Shown here one piece after another: positions 60,401-64,000 of a stretch of DNA of 64,000 bases. Source of the DNA: Bretschneidera sinensis (lineage: Eukaryota > Streptophyta > Magnoliopsida > Brassicales > Akaniaceae); the NCBI GenBank assembly GCA_023935145.1, contig CM043704.1:99981373-100045372 (forward strand). Reading direction: 5' to 3'. The position numbers were made by a program, and so were the translations under genes. The notes below the pieces were generated by a model. That model was not told the DNA's origin. It worked only from the letters and a program-made list of their open reading frames with translations, and ran no database searches. Positions within the stretch are counted from its first letter, which is position 1. Each line of letters begins with the position of its first letter.

Positions 60401-62871
60401 GTAGAATTAGAGCCTCTAAGCTTAATGGATTTTTTCCCTGCTGAGGTTCAGAGATTGGTTAAAAGGGAGGTGCTATCTTTCTTAGATGGTCTTCTTCAAT
60501 AAAATTCACCAGTTCACAAAATAAAGCTTTTTTAAAAGATGAAAGTAGAAAAAGCTGCAAGTTCTGACCAAATTCTTATGGCTGGGAAGTGCTTAAACGT
60601 TGTTTGGATCTGCTTTATGAGATCTTGAAGACTGAAAAGACGCTTGAATAATGGAGAATATTCTTGCACAGTTGCACCTATTAATAGAAACAAAGGCTCA
60701 AGAATATATATGACAAAGTGGCTACTAATGTTAGAACTAAGGAGGGGGGGGGGGTAACAATGATAATTTTCTAATTACAGGTGGCCTACACTAAGGATTT
60801 GCCTTGGGTCCTTATCTAGTTACTTGGTAATGATGAGCTTAAGAGACATATGTTATCTCTTGGTGTATGCTATTTGCAATAATGTGGTACTAATAGATGA
60901 AATCAAGGATGGAGTTAATCTTACATTGGAATTATGGAGGATCACTTGCCTAGACTTTAGGTTTTGGGTTGCATAAGACTAAGACAAAATGTAGATTGAA
61001 ACTTCAATGAAATGGTAGATGGAGATAAAGTCACTATTGGGATTATGACTCACAAAGTTTTCTAATAGTGTTTCTTTTAGGATAATCCTTTACAAGGAAG
61101 GAGAAAGTGAAGAGATGTTATTCCGATAATTAGAGCTGGTTGATAAAATAGAGAATTGCATCTAGACTAATTTGTGATCATAAAATACCAGTCAAGTCAA
61201 AGAGAAGATTTTTCAAAACTTTAAAGCTAATTTTGTTGTATTTTATCTAGCGTTTGGTGCTTGAGAAATGTGTCCAAATATGAGTATATGTAGTTGGTAC
61301 TAGAGGTGGCACTTGGGCTGGTTGGGTTTGAATTATCTCATTTCGGATATCCGGTCAATGAACCCTATGGGTTAGAAGTTTGCTCAGGTCAAGGTCATTT
61401 TATGTTTTGAGTGAACCCTATGGGTAGACTCAAATTTTTTTCCCCGTTTCTTTTTTAAATTTTGAATTGGGTAATTTTGGATTCGGTTCAGGCTCGGGTC
61501 TGCCCACTGAGTTTGCTTCACCTTTTTCTTTTTATATTTCCTTGTAACTAAGGCCACGAAATAAGTAGTGATAATTCAATATTGAGAAGTTCTGTTCTTT
61601 TATGGTTATTTTTTCCTGTGAATGTATTTACTCTAAGTTGTTCAATTCGTGATAGAAAAACAATTTAGTCTCACCATTGAATATTTGGATACGAGTAAAA
61701 AGTACAATTTATAGAATTTCATCTTAAACGAATGGGAATTTTTTTCTGAGCTTTATCACTTTAAATTTTTAACAATATCATTTTTCATCTTCTAAGTAAA
61801 GTAAACATTAAATCATTAAATTGGTATCTATAGCCATTTACAAAATGACTGTTTTACACATAAATAGTGGTGTAGAGCTTTTTAGAGAGAGAAATAGGTA
61901 ATAGTATAGAGAGAAAAGGATGATTATTTGAAAAAAAATGTAAAGCATGTCAAATTCTTCGATTACCACACTTTGTAAAAAAAAAAGAGTTCTTTGATTC
62001 CTACATGCGAATAGTTGGCATGGTAGCAATGCAAACAATGCAAACGACAAGGTTTTCTGTGGCACGAAAAATTCCTCAAGGTTTTATTGAAATTCCTAAT
62101 ATCACAAGGGTGTATCTATATTTTAGTTTAGAGATAAATTAAGGAAATGAATATAAAATTGAAAGGGTGAAAGTACTCAGAAGGGATAATTTATGAGAAT
62201 GGTTTTTGGATTGTTTACTAATGTGCATTGTATACCTTAGAAGGCTTAGATGCATCGATAGATAAGATTGATTTGGTCCAACTAGATGGTCTAAAAAAAG
62301 GGAAGGTTAATCAAAAGTAATCAAGAAAGTTTTGAGCTTTAAAATTCTCACCGAAGATATGGCTTTAGACTTAGTAAATTATAGCAATATTCATCTATAT
62401 TCTGATTTATGATGAAGACCATGTAGTTGAGTTGATTGAGTAGTTGTTAAGAGGGTAGAATATTAAACTTATTGTGGTAACAATCTTCCTAATCTTTGGA
62501 TCAAAATTACATTGCTTCCATGTTGGTTGAAAATTTTGTTGTACAATCTTCCTAAATATTTCATGTTGTGTGTTATAGAACCAAATTCCATCTCTTAGAT
62601 ATGATTCAAAGTTTGATTATAACATAGTAATTGTTTCTTTTCTCTAAAATTCGTACAGAGACAGCTTCCACTGAGAAATTGTTTGATATAGCAGTTGCTT
62701 GTATTATCTCTAACTTAGGGTCGTCGTGATGTTCTGTAGGATGCGATTCAGATTGATGAAGATCTCATAGTTAATAGTGCCAGATCATTGGAGACTTTAG
62801 TTTCTGTTGGAATGTCGTTGGGTGTCTCCACAAGGAAACTGGCGGAAACTATGTTACCATGTCTTGATTAG
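27319..62871 (+). CDS. Phosphatidylserine decarboxylase, type II (plant PSD2/PSD3 class), 21 exons
   Basis: Converts phosphatidylserine to phosphatidylethanolamine. The plant type II enzymes are extramitochondrial (ER or tonoplast). Exons: 27319-27510, 27624-27703, 30352-30376, 31164-31223, 33500-33568, 33998-34093, 34174-34224, 41751-41834, 42289-42380, 43642-43797, 43920-44004, 45350-45461, 46628-46728, 47991-48038, 53779-53925, 56966-57061, 57139-57213, 57315-57407, 58503-58589, 58680-58730, 62740-62871. They join in frame to 643 residues, near the family length (about 635-650), with no stop or frameshift. Domains: basic Ser-rich N-terminus, C2 about 55-174, EF-hand loops 192-203 and 228-239, Cys/His cluster 257-279, decarboxylase about 300-643. 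Likely triad: Asp448 (AADSRL), His504 (YHRFHVP), Ser592 in GGST 590-593, the self-cleavage site giving the pyruvoyl group. All junctions are GT-AG except intron 13 (GC-AG). The start is the first ATG, and similarity begins there. Confidence 0.95.
27937..28042. repeat. Intronic minisatellite, four units of 23 and 30 bp
   Basis: In PSD intron 2. Two 23-bp units at 27937-27959 and 27960-27982 begin GTTTCAATTTAATAGCGGGG. They are followed by two 30-bp units (27983-28012, 28013-28042) that contain an extra AAACTAA before TAGCGG. The rest of intron 2 (28043-30351) holds no recognisable gene or coding element. Confidence 0.9.
29237..29296. repeat. CT/C/TA microsatellite cluster
   Basis: Compound simple repeat: CT dinucleotides, a C-run, more CT, then (TA)n, in PSD intron 2. 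Confidence 0.9.
31224..33499. other. PSD intron 4, no recognisable element except a micro-insertion
   Basis: 2.28 kb of ordinary AT-rich intron between exon 4 (donor GTGTGT) and exon 5 (acceptor TGCAG). I see no LINE, LTR or gene here apart from the T-first micro-insertion at 33021-33037 and a weaker A-first candidate near 32887-32918 (AATGCA flanks). Confidence 0.6.
33021..33037 (-). mobile_element. Micro-insertion with 8-bp direct repeat
   Basis: TTTTTTTTGACAAGTAA separates CATGAACT at 33013-33020 and 33038-33045. The reverse strand, TTACTTGTCAAAAAAAA, resembles the TACTTATAAAAAA ends of the LINEs nearby. Confidence 0.55.
34569..34585 (-). mobile_element. Micro-insertion (17 bp) with 17-bp perfect direct repeat
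   Basis: C plus a T-run plus ATG separates two perfect copies of TCAAGGATAGGTCAGAA (34552-34568 and 34586-34602) in PSD intron 7. Confidence 0.65.
34670..35055. repeat. 193-bp tandem duplication
   Basis: Two copies, each with ATTTTGAACTGTCTAG (34692 and 34885 onward), TTCATGTTGTTTTCAATCAC, AAAAAGATGGTGAAGCTAAA and GAGGTCAAGTCA. The second copy runs into the LINE inserted at 35062. The local ORF across it is a by-product. Confidence 0.85.
35062..37527 (+). mobile_element. 5'-truncated L1-type LINE with 11-bp target duplication
   Basis: About 2.47 kb in PSD intron 7, sense orientation. [20 protein letters not shown] near 35197, HQNAFKEGR near 35460, a second box near 35876 ([10 protein letters not shown], where the family has FADDT), [14 protein letters not shown] near 35972. 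Post-[22 protein letters not shown] near 36220 and [15 protein letters not shown] near 36410. zf-[23 protein letters not shown] near 37080. It ends TACTTATAAAAAA. TAGTGGTTGGG occurs on both sides (35051-35061 and 37528-37538). Frameshifts and stops present. Confidence 0.9.
37526..37675. repeat. 75-bp tandem duplication at the LINE 3' junction
   Basis: ATTAGTGGTTGGGATGGCGT at 37526 recurs at 37601 with one change, and both copies continue CAAAGGAAAGTGTATCAGTT. The copies include the right-hand target duplication of the LINE, so one explanation is duplication after insertion. Confidence 0.85.
37800..38981 (+). mobile_element. Short non-autonomous LTR retrotransposon (copia LTR family)
   Basis: Left LTR about 37800-37998; primer site TGGTATCAGAGC at 37999-38010; internal region of about 750 bp without coding capacity; purine tract CTTGAGGAGGAG; right LTR 38759-38981 (TGTTGAGAG...TTTCAACA). 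The LTRs share TCCTAATTAGGTTTC, ATTAGGTTTGATATTC and TTGAATTGTATTCA with the coding copia at 9432-12609. The left LTR edge is blurred and no target duplication was found. In PSD intron 7, sense orientation. Confidence 0.85.
39000..39786 (+). mobile_element. Young 5'-truncated LINE with 12-bp target duplication
   Basis: AATAATGAAAGA at 38988-38999 is repeated after the A-tail at 39787-39798. Between them is the LINE 3' end with an uninterrupted frame to 39693. It encodes part of the post-RT and zf-RVT region: [98 protein letters not shown]. The apparent ATG at 38992 lies in the target duplication, so this is not a gene. It sits just after the non-autonomous LTR element. Confidence 0.9.
40060..41470 (+). 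mobile_element. Heavily decayed LINE (RT to zf-RVT)
   Basis: Plus strand, many stops: [12 protein letters not shown] near 40235, KIDFSK-like text near 40340, GKMVMDL near 40710, [17 protein letters not shown] near 41063, then [20 protein letters not shown] near 41330 (the family motif is CxxCxxxGExVDHLLLHCPVAR). In PSD intron 7, upstream of exon 8. The flank 39800-40060 is uncertain and may belong to it. Confidence 0.65.
41751..43797 (+). CDS. PSD exons 8-10: EF-hand pair and Cys/His cluster
   Basis: Exon 8 opens with the calcium loop [12 protein letters not shown] (residues 192-203). Exon 9 has [12 protein letters not shown] (228-239). Both have acidic residues at the [12 protein letters not shown] positions 1, 3/5 and 12, so calcium binding looks intact. 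Exon 10 carries CCPVCG (256-261) and HLTLC (275-279), so Cys257, Cys260, His275 and Cys279 could bind zinc. It then enters the conserved [20 protein letters not shown] stretch. Introns 8 and 9 hold no LINE. Intron 9 contains a purine-rich tract near 42980-43170. Confidence 0.92.
42381..43641. other. PSD intron 9 with purine-rich tract
   Basis: No LINE or LTR structure. About 42980-43170 is a purine-rich (GA) stretch. A pyrimidine-rich stretch of similar flavour on the opposite strand lies near 50695-50830 in intron 14, which hints at a shared repeat, but I cannot define ends. Confidence 0.4.
43920..62871 (+). CDS. PSD exons 11-21: decarboxylase catalytic domain
   Basis: Residues 302-643. Conserved stretches by exon: [11 protein letters not shown] (11), [16 protein letters not shown] (12), [18 protein letters not shown] (13), YPLEHFK (14), [16 protein letters not shown] and CAADSRL (15), [16 protein letters not shown] (16), [15 protein letters not shown] (17), [19 protein letters not shown] (18), [11 protein letters not shown] (19), [17 protein letters not shown] (20), [18 protein letters not shown] (21). 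Cleavage in GGST would give a chain of about 591 residues and a 52-residue pyruvoyl subunit. Exon 21 is 4 kb away from exon 20 and ends with TAG at 62869-62871. Confidence 0.93.
45805..46363 (+). mobile_element. 5'-truncated LINE (zf-RVT and tail)
   Basis: In PSD intron 12, sense orientation: [12 protein letters not shown] near 45824, then [18 protein letters not shown] near 45908, [20 protein letters not shown] near 45962, [21 protein letters not shown]. The tail has TTGTACATGGG, CCCCTTGGTGCG and TTATTCACTTATTAAAAAAA. Frame changes are present. No clear target duplication. Confidence 0.85.
46459..46471 (-). mobile_element. Micro-insertion (13 bp) with 19-bp perfect direct repeat
   Basis: TATTTTTTGATAG separates two perfect copies of GATCTACTTTTTATATTTA (46440-46458 and 46472-46490) in PSD intron 12. 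The reverse strand reads CTATCAAAAAATA. Confidence 0.6.
46729..47990 (+). other. PSD intron 13, GC-AG splice sites
   Basis: Exon 13 ends TTTTTCAAG followed by GCATGA; the acceptor is TGTTGCAG before GATCAAATC. Reading frame and family similarity (FVEFFK then [16 protein letters not shown]) need the junction exactly here, and no GT donor lies close enough to keep the frame. The intron is otherwise plain AT-rich sequence without an identifiable element. Confidence 0.88.
48168..49322 (+). mobile_element. Second short non-autonomous LTR element, with 5-bp target duplication
   Basis: 1155 bp in PSD intron 14. GGTCT flanks it at 48163-48167 and 49323-49327. Left LTR 48168-48337, degenerate primer site TAGTATGAGAGC, non-coding interior, purine tract TTTGAGGGGAG, right LTR 49102-49322. 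The right LTR has extra copies of TTGAGAGTCTTAATTAGG-type units. The interior matches the element at 37800-38981 near its ends, but a segment of roughly 48460-48690 is inverted. An (AT)n run at 48390-48421 sits at one edge of the inversion. Confidence 0.9.
49690..50645 (-). mobile_element. LINE 3' part (zf-RVT), minus strand, with internal duplication
   Basis: Minus strand: [20 protein letters not shown] near 50190-50130 and [10 protein letters not shown] after it; the 3' tail with GGTTGCACCACTAGGAGC and its A-run is at the left end, about 49690-49740. Upstream ORF2 text ([24 protein letters not shown], [20 protein letters not shown]) is present twice because of a 201-bp tandem duplication. 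Antisense in PSD intron 14. Confidence 0.8.
50202..50600. repeat. 201-bp tandem duplication inside the LINE fragment
   Basis: AGAGAACTCCAAATAGCTTT begins both units (50202 and 50403), and both run through CTTCCAAAGGA, CATCAAGAAGGGTCTTAAA, TCCAGATTAGATCTCCATCT and GGTAATGATTTGGGATTTC. Few differences separate them. Confidence 0.9.
50880..52440 (+). mobile_element. LINE 5' part with ORF1 only, interrupted
   Basis: Plus-strand text near 51150-51260, [20 protein letters not shown] then FPEGC, corresponds to the ORF1 block of the LINE at 13427-19149 ([13 protein letters not shown]...FPEGE). The end near 52270-52435 ([17 protein letters not shown], then [11 protein letters not shown]) corresponds to its ORF1 C-terminus. 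No endonuclease or RT follows. About 51390-51780 differs in character, with CTCGCGTGCAAGCC and CTCAAAAGCTTAAGCTGATA, and may be another insertion. Downstream, 52441-53778 shows only plain intron. Confidence 0.55.
54847..55440 (-). mobile_element. RTE-clade LINE C-terminus, tandemly duplicated
   Basis: The minus strand reads [20 protein letters not shown], then [20 protein letters not shown] and HVQQRPMNA, the characteristic end of plant RTE reverse transcriptases. Upstream pieces such as [11 protein letters not shown] and ALWY resemble GKFYRTAIRPAMLYG. A 270-bp unit (54847-55116, 55117-55386) is present twice in tandem. The internal ORFs are truncated. Antisense in PSD intron 15. Confidence 0.8.
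55440..56345 (-). mobile_element. LINE 3' part (post-RT and zf-RVT region), minus strand
   Basis: Minus strand: [20 protein letters not shown] then [15 protein letters not shown] near 56350-56240, and the C-terminal [20 protein letters not shown] near 55740-55670. The tail is an A-rich sequence at 55440-55470. It is a different subfamily from the LINEs ending CTTATAAAAAA. Next to the RTE piece, in PSD intron 15. From 56346 to 56965 I see nothing certain. Confidence 0.7.
57408..58502. other. PSD intron 18, no identifiable element
   Basis: 1.1 kb between exons 18 and 19. It contains ordinary AT-rich sequence. A stretch near 57640-57760 (cacctcacacttccaatt and similar) has a repeat-like feel, but I cannot assign it. 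Confidence 0.5.
59440..59720. repeat. G-rich dispersed repeat, unassigned
   Basis: Within PSD intron 20: clusters such as TGGTGGGGGGGATG, CCATCGGGTTCGAGG, GGGCCGGGGATTG, GTGTGGGGACGGGC and ATGGGGGCGGGGACAGGG. A related segment lies past the gene at about 63445-63550 (CCCGTCCCAACGGG, GGCGGGAGTTTTGG). Such GGGGA-rich segments recur in plant genomes, but I cannot name the family. Confidence 0.45.
60450..61250 (+). mobile_element. RTE-clade LINE remnant, plus strand
   Basis: Decayed RT in PSD intron 20. Fragments: [13 protein letters not shown] near 60537 (usual KxGKAxGPD), [19 protein letters not shown] then VNLTLELWR near 60858-60940 (usual MLFADDIVLVDETxxGVNxKLELWR), FRFWVA and KTKCRLK near 60958-60996. 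Stops throughout. It is a different copy from the minus-strand RTE piece in intron 15. Confidence 0.7.
61300..62739. other. Remainder of PSD intron 20
   Basis: About 61310-61520 is GGTT/GGGT-rich with CCCTATGGGT twice and may be a dispersed repeat. The rest, up to the acceptor TTCTGTAG at 62739, is AT-rich with no gene-like features. Confidence 0.45.
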
Positions 62872-63242
62872 TTGGAGATAGTCTTCTACTAATTCCACAA
62901 AAAAGGGCAAAACAGAATGAGGAAAGGCAAAAGGAAAAAAGATAGGGAGACGAATGACCAGTTTCACTTGGTTAGGGTTTACAACCAATGCAAAGGCACA
63001 TCCTACTAACTTGTGCAATAACGTCGGATTCTTGTTTTCTACTTGTTTTGGTCTACCTATTGAACTGTGATTAATGTGATTATGTTTATGATGGATAGCA
63101 TTTGATGTAGATAAGTTATTTTCATAAGTACTAGGCAGCGTGATACTTTTCTTTTTTGAATCGAGGGCAGTCTGTTACTTGTAAGGTGTACCTGTGGCAG
63201 TGCACATCTTGTACATGGCTAATGTGATAGCATAATACTTCT

Positions 63243-63248
63243 AATAAA
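63243..63248 (+). promoter_or_regulatory. Putative PSD polyadenylation signal
   Basis: AATAAA about 370 bp after the PSD stop codon, followed by T-rich sequence. It is the best candidate in the 3' UTR (62872 to about 63270). The actual cleavage site was not determined. Confidence 0.45.
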
Positions 63249-63639
63249 ATTGTTCTGGATATAAAATGCTAAATGTTTTGAATTGAGTGGGGTTTTTAGT
63301 TTGTTCTGCTGAAATGGACAGCTTTTAGGATATTAAGAAAATGGAATAATTAGTAGTAGAACCTTTAGGACTTCAATTACTTATATATTCTGTTACGTGT
63401 TGTTTATCTGGTTCTCCATATTCAATGGTTTTTGGTATTTAGGGATGATAAAAATTCCCGTCCCAACGGGCTTCAGGGATTACCGCTCCATTTGGCGGGA
63501 GTTTTGGATGAGATTAGGGTTTGGGACTGGGAATTGCATTTTCATCCCGATTATTCTATGAATCTGTTGTTTATTTTAATATATAACATTTATATTTATA
63601 CATTACTGGTTAATCTTGGATTACAATGTCTATTTAGTC

Positions 63640-64000
63640 CCAAGGCAGTTGCTTCCTTTCAGGAATTGTTGAGTATTCAAAGTCTTCATCTTCCCATCTT
63701 ACATCAGAAACACGAGAGGTTTTTGGATCAAATGGTTTCTTCCTTTACCAGGTAGCTTTAAGCTTAATTGTGATGGATCTTCTACGACATGGAGTTGGCA
63801 CGGGGTGGAGTGGCTCGAGATCATTTCAGTAACGTGATTACAGTTTTTTCGAGTAATTATGTTCCTTGTACTAATGTGATTGCAGAGGCTTTAACGCTTA
63901 AGGAGGGGCTTGAATTAATTAGTATGGAACGCCTGCAAAGTATTGAAAGTGATTCAAAAACTCTGGTGGATATAATTCTAGGAAAAGTGTTTTTCCATGG
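63640..64000 (+). mobile_element. LINE RNase H tail, running off the right edge
   Basis: Plus strand with one frameshift: SFKLNCDGSS near 63740, then ARGGVARDHFSNVITVFSSN and CTNVIAEALTLKEGLELISM, then IESDSKTLVDIILG near 63940. This is the RNase H-like module (acidic CDGSS, AEALTLKEGL, ESDSKTLV) of plant LINEs, like the 3' part of the element at 21345-24235. It continues beyond position 64000. Confidence 0.7.

Overview
This is a piece of a nuclear plant genome, most likely a woody eudicot. The genes have many short GT-AG exons split by very large introns. The introns are packed with L1-clade LINEs, RTE LINEs, Ty1/copia and Ty3/gypsy LTR debris and MITE-like foldback elements. The LINE tails and exon sequences made me think of Fagales or Vitis, but that is a guess and the species is not proven. 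There is no sign of bacterial, organellar or viral gene organisation.

Two host genes are supported, transcribed divergently about 6.3 kb apart. On the minus strand (21054 down to 2558, running off the left edge) lie the first six coding exons of an ARF-GAP of the ACAP/AGD2-AGD4 type, covering 135 residues of the N-terminal BAR region. On the plus strand (27319 to 62871) lies a complete phosphatidylserine decarboxylase of the plant PSD2/PSD3 class. It has 21 exons that join in frame into a 643-residue protein: C2 domain, two EF-hand loops, a C-P-V-C...H-x3-C cluster, then the decarboxylase domain with a GGST self-cleavage site. Only about 1.93 kb of its 35.5 kb span is coding. Both products act on membranes (vesicle traffic; phosphatidylethanolamine synthesis), but nothing shows that they work together.

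Layout. 1-2110: minus-strand LINE with a foldback element nested in it and a small LINE tail nested in that. 2558-8791: ARF-GAP exons 6 to 3 among LINE pieces and local duplications. 9432-12609: copia element with a matching 5-bp target duplication, with a gypsy LTR nested inside. 13427-19149: near-complete but decayed L1-type LINE. 19496-21054: ARF-GAP exons 2 and 1 with a Tourist-like MITE between them. 21345-24235: LINE with a C-terminal RNase H domain. 24236-27318: AT-rich intergenic DNA with a 470-bp foldback element. 27319-62871: the PSD gene. Its introns 7, 12, 14, 15 and 20 carry at least eight LINE fragments and two short non-autonomous LTR elements whose LTRs match those of the coding copia element. 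63640-64000: tail of another RNase H LINE.

The least expected signal is a recurring micro-insertion. In about ten places a T-run plus a few bases (12-31 bp) is flanked by direct repeats of 8-19 bp. This is what LINE target-primed insertion would leave after almost total 5' truncation. Other points of note are a GC-AG intron in the PSD gene and an internal inversion distinguishing the two non-autonomous LTR elements. I found no new defence or metabolic system. All exon calls rest on my reading of splice sites and remembered family similarity, not on searches.
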